NCBI GenBank assembly: GCA_951799445.1
Contig: OX637288.1
Span: 32,219,288-32,283,287, forward strand
Direction: 5' to 3'
Length of the DNA: 64,000 bases
DNA from: Pseudisothecium myosuroides
Lineage: Eukaryota > Streptophyta > Bryopsida > Hypnales > Lembophyllaceae
This document shows, one piece after another, positions 33,512 to 45,095 of the stretch. The position numbers and the translations under genes were made by a program. The notes below the pieces were generated by a model. The model saw only the letters and a list, made by a program, of their open reading frames with translations, did not search any database and was not told the DNA's origin. Within the stretch, counting starts at the first letter, position 1; each line of letters opens with the position of its first letter.

Positions 33512-36500
33512 ATGGAATTGCGTTCAAAGCTTGTGCAAGAGTGCAGGAATGCGGAACTTACTTGCTTTCGTGGATTTCCGAAGGAAGGAGATCTCGAAGT
33601 TACAGAAGCCGCTGTGTCAGTGTTTGAGCATTTCGTGACAGCAATGGCGAACCACAGTGAGGCGACTACTGTTCGCGAAGTAGAGGGCGGCAGCTTTGCG
33701 AGTGGGAAACGACGAAGCCAGCAACTGAGGCATTACAATCTTGTGCGAAGCTCTACATTACTTGCAGACGCTGCACGGCCGAAGGAGTCGCCAACGCCGG
33801 CTTCATCTTCAGGTCGTCCGCAGCTGGTACGTTTCTCGCCTTGATTGTCAAGTTCTGTTTTCCGTAGGCACGTCTTGTGGCTGCTCGTAGCTACCTGCAG
33901 AGGCTGCACACTCAATTGAGCATTAAGGGGAGTGCAGGACGAGTAGAGCAGGTTCAAAACAGTAGCTGAAGGGCTAGTAGCGTCGCGGCCATGGGGGAGG
34001 GCTAAAAAATTTCCCACGGTTTTAGCTTTCGTCGTAGCGCTTGGTAGGGTTCAATGTATCCTATATTATGAGAGTACCACAGTTCTCGAACGCGCGCTTG
34101 CTGATCAATTGTCTGATTTGTTTTCAGTGACATCTCGTGTTTTAGCAGGGAGCGCAGCAGTTGACGAGTTCGAGTTCTAAGTTTCGTTGGTTGGTCTCCC
34201 AATGATAGCTCGTTCTAGAAATCCCTCCGTCATCTCTTGTCTACCTCAGATATCACACAATTCACTGTGGATTTGTGTTTCTGAATTGATCGGTATTCTG
34301 TATTTTCAGTAGTTTTGTGTTAGACGGTCTAAGTGACAGTGCACTCGCATAAGCTTCCATGTAGTGTCCCAGTGTAACTTTTCAGACGTGCAAATTTTTC
34401 TCACGCACTGGGATTGTCATTGTACAGGACGAACCTGAGATCTTCGTGCAGTGGGCGGTACCGAGGCGCAGAATGCCGCATTCAAGTGGAAAGGCTGTCA
34501 AACGGAGGGCGTCGCCGCCCCGAGTCGATGCAGTCGTTGACAGAGAAGGAAGGCGAAATGAGGACACTCGCCAGCGCTTGGAAGCGGAGAGGCGTAGTAA
34601 GCAGCGCCAAGATCGTCCGTCTTCGAGCAATTGGAAAGGTAAGGCGAAAGTGGCGGATCGGACACCAGCACCAAAGAAGAAGAAAGTGGTGGAGCTCGCG
34701 GCGTCACAGTCCTCGGCGGACGATGAAGACGAGGACTGGAGGTATGAAGTGACGACCACTTTGTTATCGGCAGAACGTCGCCATGTTTGCGAGTACGCAG
34801 CGTAGGATGCGGTTGTCTGGCAGGACGTCACGTCCAACGTTTTCTGGGTCGTTGGAGTCGTTGTTCACTCCGTGAAACTCTTCGTTTTCTGGACTCTGGT
34901 AGGCAGCAGTCGCAAAATGGAAATGGAAGTCAGATTCGGCTGTGGAGTCACTGGGACGTCGATTATGTAGACGTTGATCAGCACTGTTCTTTAACTTACT
35001 GTCTACGCTGACCTTGCTAGGAAATACCTGATAACTGCAGCGAGTAGCTTGCATGAGCGCAGTCCTCCTGACAGCCATCTGCTGTCTGTAGTGACTGTGG
35101 ATATCGAAAATTTGTTTCAGGCCATATTCTCTTCGACGTTGCTGCTTGTCAGCACTTTTAGAGCATGACGTTTTTTTGTAGTTCCGTCGTCAGAGCGGTT
35201 AAAAAAAGTTGCTAGTACAGCGTAAGGAGGCTGGCAGAGGAATATGAACTCAATCCGACGAACATGTGGTGCGGGTCGTTTGTCGTAGCAGTCACTGAGA
35301 AGCTGTGCAAGCGCTTCACTGTTGGTCTGTTTCGTGTTTGCACGTAGTGTATTGTTTCGTCGAGGAAACATTAAAGCGACACTACAAAGGTGCATTCCAT
35401 GTCTTCGTAATGTTGAGCATGAGGCTGACAGAAATGTTAGTCGGAAGTGTGTTTCCGCAGCAAACTGAAAGGGCTGTGGGTCATGCGCACTGCCGGATCG
35501 GGGACGGATGGGGACGACGATGGGGAAAAGGACAGCGCCAACAGCGACAGTGACATGGAGGCGGACCGGGGACGGTCTGACCCGCAAGGGAAAGTCATGA
35601 AGAAACCAGTGACTTTAGACGTGAATGGTTTGCCGTGGGGGAACATGAAGGAGTGTCTCTCAGACGACATCAAGAAATACGCTAAAAGTTTGGATCCGAC
35701 TTGCAACTGGGAGTCACAAGCGGGACCGCTGAGATCTCAATTGTTCAAACGGTTGTACAAAGGTACGTTCTCATGTGAGTCATGCTGCATTGTGTTGTAG
35801 TAGTCTGTCTTGAACCTACTGCTCTGTGCAACTCATTGACTGAGTTCCTTGTGCTCAGCTGCCACCGTTGGGCGGACTGCTCTCAGTGTCAGTGACGGTG
35901 TCTTAATTTGTAGAAATTTTGGCACGCAGAGTGGAACATGCTGGGGCAGTCGTATAAATTGAGCGAGAAGTGGGTGGGCCCTATTATCACAAAGGTGCTC
36001 ATCACCATGCGGTGGAGATTGAATGCACTCATAGACGCAGGGCAGCCTAAACCTGCAGACGTCACGCTGGAGCAGTGGAACACGTTGGTCAGGCGGCGCA
36101 ACACGGAGCAGTCGCAGATCACATCCGAGCACATGCGGTCAATCTCCCAAGGAAAGGGTTCGAAAGCTGCCCAGTTAAAAGCTATAGAAAAAGATGCAAT
36201 TGTAAAGCTGGTGAGTGTATTCTGAAACAAGGGACAAGGAAAGGTGTTTTTGTTCTCGCAATGACTGTGGCAACTGGTACGTGAATTCGTGATATTGGAG
36301 CGGCTCTCACAGACCGTCTCAGTTTTCCAGAAAGGATTGGTTCGTCTTGCAGGCACAGTCAGGCCGCTGCTACGGCAGTCGTCAATATCTCACATAGGCT
36401 TCAGCGGAAGAAAAGCTCGTTTCTTCCTACGATCTCTTCCGTGTGTATTGACGTGCTTGACATTGACTGCAGGCATTGCAGCACAGGAGGAGACCGTACC

Positions 36501-39500
36501 AGACCGAAATTATAGACGAAGTGGCGAGAGAGTACACTCATCAGCAGCTGGAGAAGCGTAAGGCTGCTCTTCAGAAAGGAGCCGATCTGGACGATGTTCG
36601 CACTCGTGTCCTTGATATGGAGGGCAGCGTGTCCAGACTTCAGGAAAGCATGGGGGAATCACAAAGACGAATGGAGGAGATGCTCAAGGCGTTTATGGTG
36701 TCGCAGAGTGGTGGCACGTCGGCCGCACCTGAGGCTGCCACTGTCGCACCGCCAGCAGTACCTGTTTCAGGCGTGGCAACTGCAGTGGCGGGTGGAAGTA
36801 ACGCTCCAGCTGGGGATCCGCGTCCGTTTCCCGATCCAGGTGCTCCGGTCTCCGAGACCTTGACGACGACCGTCGACGACAATGTTCCAGGATCTGGCCG
36901 TAAAGGCGAAGACGTCTTCGACGCACAGGAGGAGCAGTTTCTGAAAGGACTGTTCCAAGATCCAGACGTTGCTGCCGTCTCAGCGGACGCTGTACCATCA
37001 GGTGACACTGTGGGAGTACGTATCATCCGGAAAGTCCCAATTAGCAATTTAGTGGAGATAAAAGTAGCAGAACTTTTTCAATTTTTGCATTTAAATACCA
37101 AGTTAGGACTTAGATATTAGAAATAGAAATTAGTTTCTAGGTAGAAAGGATAAAACTCTAAATAGGTTACGCAGGCTGCCGGAAACCGTAGCCAGAAAGT
37201 TCCGGAAAGTTCCGGATCGTAGGGACCTACCGCCTAGGTTCCGGCTAGGGAACTTACGGGAACGTTTTTGGCGGCGGGAACTTAGGGTTCCGACAGGTAC
37301 TTAAACCCCACCGCCAGCCTCATTTAGTCTCTTTTACCCGTGTTCTTCCACGGTGCGTTAGAAGAGAGAAAGAGTGGTGAGTTAGGGCGTGTTAGGGAGA
37401 GAAAGGGAGAAAGGTGCCGATTGCACCGGATTGTCCTAGCAGTCGGTGAGATGGCGGAAGCGAGTCGATCCCGGAGGTCGGTAGTGACAGCCCGGGGCGT
37501 ACGTCCGGTTGTCCCATCGGATCCGGAGCGCCTGAAGGAGTTAGAAGAGGACCTAGAAATCATGGGGTGTTTAGGATTGGTAAAACGTCCATGGAACGTC
37601 CGGAGTGAAGAGATGATTGATGAGCTGGTTTCCGGAGTAGGTAATCAGTTCGATTTGACGATTAGGGGTCGATCTAGGGCCTGGACTCCGGAGTTGTGGG
37701 CGAAGGCATACTTTACGCCGAGCAGGGGTTCCGGAATGGCGTCCCGGACGGATACTTACGCCGTGGAGGTATTCCGGAGTCATGCGGATTCCAAGGAGGG
37801 AAACACCGCGAGTGATTGTAAGAGTCCACGGGATGGGCAGTTGTTAGCATTCCTCATCCCTATCTTGTATCCGGAAAAGCCCACCCGGATTACAATGACC
37901 GTGGCAAACACCATTTTCGGAGCGCTGGGAGATAGAGAGAATCCGGCTCCCAGGCCGGTCAGCTGGGGAGTGATCATTCACTCCGTAGTGGAAAAGTTAG
38001 CGGTCAATATCGCAAACAAGAAGTCAAGTCCGATTAGCCCCTATCTTTTCCATCTGTATCACTCCGAGGATGCACTGGCCGGACCGGAAATGACCATATA
38101 CCGGAAGGGCGAGAATTTGTTGAGGTATGGACTTCCCGCAGAAGATGAACCGGATGAGCTCGAGCCGGAAGAAGAGGAACCAGAACCGGAGCAGGCATCA
38201 CCAAACGTTGGAGGGACGCGCCAGAAATCGACTGATCGGGGTGCGCGGGGGAAGCAAGAAGCCGAGGAGGAAGAGAAGCCCCGAGAACCACTTCCGGAAA
38301 CAGATCAGCTAGAGGCCACCATCAAATGGCTGTTAGCTACCCGGGCACAGAATGAGCGAATGTCGGCGCTGATCCGGCAAATGTGCAAGAAATTGGGTGT
38401 GAAGGAAGAAACCCAAATCCTGGTGGCGTTGGCGGAAAGGCCAGATCCGGAAGCGGTGAAGCAGCTGGAGGACCGGATTCTGACCTTGGAGCAAGAACGG
38501 GACCGGTTTCGAGAACAAGCTGCGTGGTCGGAGAAGGAGAGGATGGCCGCTGAAACAAAAGAGGGAGAAGCCCTCGATCTGGTCCGGAATGTCAGAAGTC
38601 TGTTTGACACTCCGGCGGATATTCTTGCCAGAGCTACACTCTGGAATAATCACATGGTGAAGGATGGTCACGTGGCGGGATCGAAGGTGGTGAGCATCCT
38701 TGTGGATTTTGAAGTCCGGATTGAGGGAATGCTCAAGGAAGTCCGGCAACTTTTGGGAAACTTGGATCCGCTTGAGGGGTTAGACCAAGGCCTTTTTGAC
38801 CTAGGTCAGGATCTCCAAGAAGGAGGGGCACAGAACCAGCCTTCTTCGGCAAAGAGCAAGACAATCGCCGGAACGTCGCAAGCCGGAACAGCATCGGCAC
38901 AGAAGAGGAGGTCGCTGGTGAAGCAGTTTGCGGCCTCCACTCCAGTAAAAGATGTTGTCTTAGGCGTCCCAGTCGGAAGAACTGCGTCCGTAGCAAATCT
39001 GTTCCCCGACAGACCGGTGGGTTCTACTTTCCGGGAACCAGCTTTACCCGGAACGGTGTTGAATCCAGCCCGGACGGATCCGGTGAGTTTCACCCACATG
39101 CTCCAGCCCTTTCTCCAGACACCGCCACCGTCCCAGCTCATCGATCTTATTGTTCCGAAACCAAGGGGACGACGGCTACTGAGCGAGACGGACCCGGAAT
39201 CGGAAGAGGGGGATACGACTCAATCAGAGGAGGAAGAGTTGCAGCCTCCCCGGACCAGGTCGAAGACGAAGAACACCCCACCCCAGAAGACAGGTGGATC
39301 GCCAGCTCAGGGTGGCACGTCTGTAAAGAAGGCTAAGAGAAATAAATGACTATCTAGGGTAGCAGTAGCAGTAATTGTAGTTAGGATTCTTACCAGGATG
39401 GTAGTTCCGGAACCGGATTTTCCGGATGTAGGCCCAGTAGTTCCGGACTTTTAGAAGTTAAACGGTTTTGCAGTTTTCCCGGAACGGTCTTCAAGGCCGT

Positions 39501-41226
39501 TGCCTTTTTGCTTTTTAGTTGGCCGTTGGCCGGTTTTCTGGTGGCCGTTTTGGGCTGCCTTTTTGTGGGTTTTTAAGGGCAGGCCGGTTTGTTGGCCTGT
39601 CATTCCTTTTTCCTTGTTCATTTAATCTAAAGCATTCAGGTAAGCACTCGTTGGATTATTCTCTTGCGTATCGCGTCTATGGTCACTTGTGTGGATGTGT
39701 AAGTGAGAGTGTGCAAGGGGGAGGAGTCCGGATTCGTGGACTGCCGGATTAGGCTAAGTGTGTCTTGCAGATGAGTTTTTAGACTTGCGCAGTGAGAAAG
39801 TGGCGCCTTTAAAACGCTGGTACGGTAATCCGGTGGAGACCAAGGAGTGGTCCGGAAGCTAGTCCGGAATTCGCAGGGGCGGTTCCGTGCGGAGATAGGC
39901 AACCGCCAGAGGAATATTTCCACCCGTCCGGAAGGCTAGTCAACCTCATGAGCGGTCGAGAGCTAGGAAGTCATTCCCTTAGTTCCGGAAGTCCGGTATC
40001 CGTCGTTGTAGTAAGGAGGACCTAACGCTACCCTGTGTGACCAGCTTTCCGGATAGGCCATCCGGAATGTTGTGAGGAGGCCACCCTGTTTACTCAACTA
40101 GATCTATTCTTGGGTTGTGTTTTGTTTTATGTTATTAGAGTTTATGTCAGATACGGAGTGGTGCAGTTCCCTACCCCTCGGAAAGAGCAAGTGAGGAACC
40201 CTCTGAGGGTAAAACAGAGGTATCGAAAACCAACTTGTTAGAAAGACGGAACCGGAATATTGGATAGGGCCGGATCCGGAAGAGAATCCGGAAAGGAAGT
40301 AGTTCCGGAAAAGTGTTTGTGTGTTGAAAGGACCCCTCTCAAGGTGGTCAAAGTCCGGAAACTTAGGGGTCTCGAGAAACTAATTTTGAAGCAACGTCTG
40401 GAATCTCCTGGGACGATAACTTGTGTCATCTTAGCACGTTTTTGTGGTTAAAGATACTTACACCTAGATTACGCGCACGACAGACACCATACTCTTGGAC
40501 ACACGTAGTGAAGGAAGAGTACAGGACGCAGAAACGTCACTTCTGGCTACAGACGGAATGCCAGAGACTGCGACTTCGAAGGGCGGTATGAGCAAGGCGA
40601 TTGTGGAGTCTGACGAGGTGAGTTGACATTCGCTTTTCAGATTGCTTGCTCTCTAGGCATACAGGACAGTATTCTGTTAGAAGAAGCTCTAATTCTGTCA
40701 TACTCCGATTGCAGTAATTTTGAAGCCGAGGCTAGAAGACTATGCACAGGTGGACCAATGTTTGTGTCGGTGCACCTGATGAGCTCAGTGTGGCGACATG
40801 CTGAACACTGTGTGTAAATGCCGTTGGTTTCAAATCTTCGTTGGTGCAGGAGGACGTGGGTGTGGATTCAGCGCAACCGCTAAGGCGGAACGGCGGAAAA
40901 TGCAACCAGACCAAGACCGTGTCCAACCCTACCGCTTCCAGGTTGGTCAAAGCCACTGTATCAAAGGCAGGAGGGTCGTCCAGAGTTCCGGCCATGCCGC
41001 CAAAGGTGAGTGTGCTGCTACAACAAGTCTGCAAGGCAAACCACTTTCTGTTTCCAAGTTACAATTCCATGTTCCAGTCGTTGGCTGAACCTCTTCTGTT
41101 TAGAGTGATCGGATTTTACTAGGAGGCAGAGTCATGGAACCGCAGCTAATCGCCGAAGTGTGTTTACTTGTTTGAGTTCAGCAGGTGGGGAGCGCCAGAA
41201 AAACTGAGACGTCCAAGAAGAAATGA
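33512..41226 (+). CDS. TNPA/Transposase_24-like CACTA accessory protein, eight exons, 700 aa
   Basis: Exons: 33512-33826, 34428-34741, 35461-35762, 35930-36210, 36473-37015, 40468-40617, 40850-41005, 41185-41226. All introns are GT-AG and all phases agree. Exon 2 is basic (KAVKRRASPP, APKKKKVVE), probably a nuclear signal. Exons 3-4 resemble the plant PTTA/En-Spm (Transposase_24) domain: LPWGNMKECLSDDIKKYAKS, LDPTCNWES, LRSQLFKRLYK, then KLSEKWVGPIITKVLITMRW and LEQWNTLVRRRNTE. Exon 5 has a coiled coil (VLDMEGSVSRLQESMGESQR) followed by a Pro/Ala/Gly linker and an acidic stretch. The last exon ends RKTETSKKK. In CACTA elements the partner protein binds subterminal repeats and helps TNP2. Exon 4 has a competing acceptor at 35913 that would hit a stop after 15 codons; the acceptor before 35930 keeps the frame. 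Intron 5 is swollen to 3,452 bp by an insert. Confidence 0.7.
37016..40467 (+). mobile_element. Oversized intron holding a GC-richer, CCGGA-rich insert
   Basis: The donor GGA|GTACGT and acceptor CCTAG|ATTACG keep the partner gene in frame, while other introns of this gene are 179-719 bp. The inner 3 kb (about 37190-40340) is crowded with TCCGGA/TTCCGGAA, in the coding and the non-coding parts alike, a composition absent from the rest of the window. It has one long sense ORF. I found no long terminal repeats, no inverted ends and no clear target duplication. Candidate explanations are a non-autonomous retroelement, a captured gene fragment, or a DNA element with unrecognised ends. Confidence 0.6.
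37451..39349 (+). CDS. 632-aa coiled-coil protein of the intron insert, gag- or plant-transposon-like
   Basis: The ATG at 37451 (MAEASRSRRS) opens an uninterrupted frame; it could extend 37 codons upstream from a GTG. Residues about 1-240 look globular and include GVGNQFDLTIRGRSRAWTPE, LLAFLIPILYPEKPTRITMT and SPISPYLFHLYHSEDAL, resembling the putative plant transposon protein domain found beside retroelement and CACTA ORFs. Then come an acidic linker (DELEPEEEEPEPEQ), a coiled coil (EDRILTLEQERDRFREQAAW) and a charged C-terminus ending in a basic KKAKRNK. There are no protease, reverse transcriptase, integrase or transposase motifs. The architecture suits a nucleic-acid-binding or capsid-like structural protein, but this is inference. 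It is transcribed in the same direction as the host gene. Confidence 0.7.
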   Translation: MAEASRSRRSVVTARGVRPVVPSDPERLKELEEDLEIMGCLGLVKRPWNVRSEEMIDELVSGVGNQFDLTIRGRSRAWTPELWAKAYFTPSRGSGMASRTDTYAVEVFRSHADSKEGNTASDCKSPRDGQLLAFLIPILYPEKPTRITMTVANTIFGALGDRENPAPRPVSWGVIIHSVVEKLAVNIANKKSSPISPYLFHLYHSEDALAGPEMTIYRKGENLLRYGLPAEDEPDELEPEEEEPEPEQASPNVGGTRQKSTDRGARGKQEAEEEEKPREPLPETDQLEATIKWLLATRAQNERMSALIRQMCKKLGVKEETQILVALAERPDPEAVKQLEDRILTLEQERDRFREQAAWSEKERMAAETKEGEALDLVRNVRSLFDTPADILARATLWNNHMVKDGHVAGSKVVSILVDFEVRIEGMLKEVRQLLGNLDPLEGLDQGLFDLGQDLQEGGAQNQPSSAKSKTIAGTSQAGTASAQKRRSLVKQFAASTPVKDVVLGVPVGRTASVANLFPDRPVGSTFREPALPGTVLNPARTDPVSFTHMLQPFLQTPPPSQLIDLIVPKPRGRRLLSETDPESEEGDTTQSEEEELQPPRTRSKTKNTPPQKTGGSPAQGGTSVKKAKRNK

Positions 41227-43162
41227 TCAGTCATGACTTGTATAGTGAGGTGCGTAACAGCGATTTCTCTAATAATGTCAAGTCCGGTAACAGAGTGTGA
41301 GTGTCAATAGCTTCCATTCGGTTCTTTGAAGCGTGAATGCATACCCAACGAAGGAGGTGTACAAATCAAAGGTGAAGTCGGGTTTTTCCCTCTAAGTTCT
41401 CTTTATGGACAGAAGGTGTACTTCAAATCAATTGGAAGAGTGCTATACAGTACACACTAATAATGATTTGTTTGCTCTGTTGTTCTTTGTCGCTCAGGTT
41501 TTCCAGCAGTGCCGACTTCAAGAGGGAAGCGCAAGTTCTAGCTCTGCGTGTGGTGACGGCAGAAGACGATCCGACGACACGTCAGAGCTCGTTATAGCGC
41601 TACTCTTAGCGAACTGCAATTTTCCTGATGACATTAGATGTAGGACTGTACAGTAATGATGCATACAGGCTAAGGACGGAAGCGTAAGTGGACGACTCTC
41701 TCGTAGAAAGTGAGAGCACACTGAGGCGCACCCCCTTCTGCTTTTTTGAAAACTTTTACGTGAAAGGAGTGCTGTATTTGGCAAAATTTTATCACCACAG
41801 TATTGTTGCAGCAAGCTCTCGTGTGTGCTGTTCATAACGCGTATGCCCGTATTGTTACATAATTTCAGTCTGGGCATTTCAGTGCAGCCGTAGTTGAGAG
41901 TCTTTTCTGCGTATGCGGAACGCGTCTTCATGTTTTATTGAGTGCAGTCCGTTACGATGACAGTGGCGACTCTCCACTCGTGGAGGTGTTCGTCACTGCC
42001 CAAAAAACGTTTGAGGTCGTTGCTGTCGTTGCAATTGCGCTACTGATATTGTCGCTTGCTGCGTCTGCCGTTGCTGATGTGACTGTCACCTGTCATGGCC
42101 AGCGCCCATTAGAGATTCCAAGTACGTACACATTTCCCGAAAAAATGAATTGGTAAACAAGGGTGCATGATTTCGTCAGTCGCCATGCGAAGCAAAACAG
42201 TGATGTCAGCGTCCTCAAAGTCACGACATGAATGCTACTCAGAAGGGTTACATCGTCATAGCCTACAGTGAAAGGTGGTTTCGATCATCTTCACCAGCAC
42301 TGGGAATTCGGCGTTCTGGAAAATCCGACGTCCATGGAGTACTTAAACAGTGTGTGCGAACACGTCGCACTCATTCAAGCGCTGGTTGTAAATGCGTGAA
42401 ACCTCCTTTGCTCCGCATGCTATAAGACATCGTCTTCCAGCGCCAGTGAAAAATCATTGTTCGGTACATCTAAGGAATTCTTCTACCGGTACTGTAAGGG
42501 CAGTGGAGGTGACGCTTAGTTGTTCTCATTCCCCGGTCGTCGATCTCCATAAATCACGACAGGAAAACACGGTCCGCCAAGATGCACCATGGAATATGTG
42601 GTCTGAAAGGCTAGGGACGTCGACAAGTTCAACATAAGGACGGCGCATGCTCTGATCCTTAGCAGCCTCACGTTCAAAGCATCGTACTTTCGTGCAGAGG
42701 ACAAGTCTATGCAGAGGGCAGGGAAGTGGTTCGTTCTTTCAATCGTCATGCACAGTTATTCCAGAAAACGTCAATGTCGGAGTTCCTCCGTGTTGCAGGA
42801 CACGGAGTTCATGACCCGCAGCTCCCTGAAGTCTCGGTACAGCAGCCGCGCGAGAAGCCAACGTCACTTTCCATCCACTGCACGTCACTGTATGTGGATG
42901 AACAGAGAAGTCAATTACTATTGACTGTGACTGCCACGTGTCTCCTTGGGTCGACGTGGCGCTGACCTGGCGCCGTAATGCTTACTGTGACGGAGCTACT
43001 AACAGGCCGCAGAAATTGATGTTCCTGCTGAACGTTTCTCGTTGTACCAAATCCTGACACGTTTTTACCTTGTCAATTATAAGGGATTTTGGGTGACGTC
43101 ATTGTACACATGGAAAAATGTTTTTGGGAATGGAAATGCTTGTTTTCAATCTTGTCCCAATT
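41227..43162. other. Right subterminal region of the CACTA element
   Basis: About 1.9 kb of mixed-composition non-coding DNA between the partner gene stop and the right end. Several 60-80-codon frames lie on both strands, none recognised. GGGTCGACGTGGCGCTGACC near 42948 resembles words in the central promoter region. Confidence 0.4.
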
Positions 43163-43182
43163 AACAGAGGTTTCTTCTAGTG
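43163..43182 (-). repeat. Right terminal inverted repeat of the CACTA element
   Basis: AACAGAGGTTTCTTCTAGTG, the inverse of CACTAGAAGAAACCTCTGTT. TTT at 43183-43185 completes the target duplication. Confidence 0.9.
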
Positions 43183-44867
43183 TTTTTTAATGGTTACAAC
43201 ACTTCAAATGACTTTGTACAAGTTCTAATAAGTAAGTAAGTCACCTGCATTCAGAAGGTTGGCAGCAGCTATCTTACATTGAACTTAGCAAAACCCTAAT
43301 TTGTTGGTTCTATCATGCCGCGATAAAACCTATTGAATTTAATGTAGACCCTTAAATTCTCAAATTCTGCAATAGCAACAATACAAATGCAACACTCATG
43401 AAGTAGACCCTTCTTGCTCCCAAGGCATTAGAATGAAGGCCATCCAAAAAAATATACCCTAAAATGTGTAAATTTCACCTTTGGATAAAATAAAAACCTT
43501 TCACAAGCACAGCCGCACAACAACAAAAACAACACAAAATCTCAAAACAATCCTTATTGATGGTGCCATTTCCACTAACTTTGTACAATGACATGACAAT
43601 GCCAAGCACAAATGAGCAAGCTGCCAAACACAAAGAGTTTTAGAGAAATGGAAACTGAACATCCTTCAATTAACAACTCTAAGTTGACAATTGAGCAGGA
43701 CAAAATAATGCGATATACGTATTCATTCCGTCTCTCTTTGAAAATGTTTGAGATAGGCCAGTACACCTATTCCCATCCATTTACCGCATCCTGTCACTAT
43801 GTAGCAAAGGCACACATTTTCTTTTTAGAATGTATTACATTTGTACATGATGACAGAATGGGGTACACGGATGGGAATGGGTGTGCCTACCTTGGTCAAT
43901 ATATGCCATTCAGTTCCCTTCAATGGAGGTAAAAAAGCATGTAAAGTTGTCTATTACTCTCAATTTCAAAAATTAAGAACATTAATAGAAATAAAAAATA
44001 TTTATTGTTTACTAGACCATTTAGTTTCAATTTCACTTTAGAAATTAACAATTTCACATTCTTCCAAAAGGTTGTAGTATACTACTTTTATCTTTCATTG
44101 AGTATCACCTTCTACTTTATAATTTAATAAAATAAGTATGAAGTTTTTTGGTTAAAATTTTTGACATATGTTTTCAAACCATTTTTCAACATATTGACTA
44201 AAATTTATAAGTTATAGGACATGCATGTTTTTTCCTTCAAATGTTAAAAGACAAGAAACTTCACTTTTTGAAAAGGCTACATTTTGAAGTTTAGTGAAGT
44301 TGAATTTACAATTAGTGGAGATATTATTCATTCTAAAATTTTGGGGCAATGCACTTGAATAAGTTAACCAAAGGATCCTATGATTGTGGATTGTTACTAA
44401 ATAAATATTGATGAGAATTTTGACCTCGCTTTGGAGTAAATATTTTGAAGTAGATATGAAGAAATTCAAATATAAATTCAAAAAATTCAAAAAATATTAT
44501 CTAAAAATATTAATTATTTTTTGAAGGTTGTATAGTTGGATGCCTACATAAAAACATTTGAACCATTCAATTCCAAATATTGAGGAAAACGTTACAAGGG
44601 GTTTAATTTTGTAGGTAATGAAGGTAGAAAAAGCACATGAAGTTGTCTTTTACTTTCAATTTCAAAAATTAAGAACAGAAATAAAAATAGAAAATACTTT
44701 TTATTTAACTCAAGTTAACTTATTGACTTTCCTCCCGCATGTGGACTTTCATACCTGGGGTGAATTGACCCCCTTGCTTGGCTGAGCAAGAGATGAATAG
44801 AGGCTGGGCTGAATGAACCGACGGTCTCATTCATCTCTACAACCAGGTCATCCACTGGCAGCACGCA
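43183..44867. other. Right arm of the outer element next to the CACTA insertion
   Basis: If the nesting model is right, the first few hundred bases are the displaced upstream region of the Plavaka-like gene. Further on, an 80-bp segment at about 43928-44010 (GTAAAAAAGCATGTAAAGTT) recurs, diverged, at 44623-44705. A 106-codon plus frame (43612-43932) is unrecognised. No gene is called. Confidence 0.45.
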
Positions 44868-45095
44868 ATGGAACAGAAATCATCCAATCGGATGAACAGA
44901 GAATCAAAAAAGTTCATCCGGTGTCTCTCGCGATACGGGTCCCAACCACCTCCCACCGTCCGATCTCTAATGTGCATTGATTTGGCATTAGGGCGTGAGG
45001 TTGGGAGTGGGATGATCGCAGGAGGGGGCGCAATTGTGGCGCCCGCTTCCGGTCGTCGTCGTCGTCGAGCCATCCTACTCTCGTAAGTGTTTGGG
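44760..45095. other. GC-rich island in AT-rich DNA
   Basis: About 330 bp rich in CG dinucleotides, with a short GTC run at 45051-45066 (GTCGTCGTCGTCGTCG). It carries the tentative first exon of the plus-strand gene. The minus strand is also open here (78 codons, start MARRRRRPEAG). The plus reading is preferred because it ends at a consensus donor. Confidence 0.5.

Larger units (their letters stand above)
25033..43182. mobile_element. Inner CACTA/EnSpm transposon (18.15 kb), apparently coding-intact
   Basis: The left end reads AACTATAAGAAACCTCTGTT. The inverse of the right end reads CACTAGAAGAAACCTCTGTT, 18 of 20 identical. TTT flanks both sides (25030-25032 and 43183-43185), a 3-bp target duplication as expected for CACTA elements. 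It encodes TNP2 on the minus strand (25859-30195) and a TNPA/Transposase_24-like protein on the plus strand (33512-41226), divergent from a 3.3-kb centre. The left terminus has lost the canonical C (AACTA instead of CACTA), which may have immobilised this copy. A second insert lies in an intron of the plus-strand gene. Confidence 0.88.

Noticed and set aside
34382..34837. 151-codon minus frame
   Set aside because: Antisense to exon 2 of the TNPA-like gene; the composition is a mirror of its Lys/Arg-rich codons.
36640..37047. 135-codon minus frame over the TNPA-like exon 5
   Set aside because: Shadow of a GC-rich coding exon whose plus frame fits the spliced model.
37016..40467. LTR retrotransposon
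   Set aside because: No matching long repeats at the two sides and no protease, reverse transcriptase or integrase motifs.
37016..40480. Insertion bounded by a TACG target duplication
   Set aside because: TACG occurs near both borders, but the GTACGT donor and CCTAG acceptor keep the host frame exactly, so the borders are better read as an intron. The insert's own ends lie inside and are unresolved.
43183..43470. Promoter elements of the Plavaka-like gene
   Set aside because: The nesting model places the old upstream region here, but no box or start site can be identified from sequence alone.
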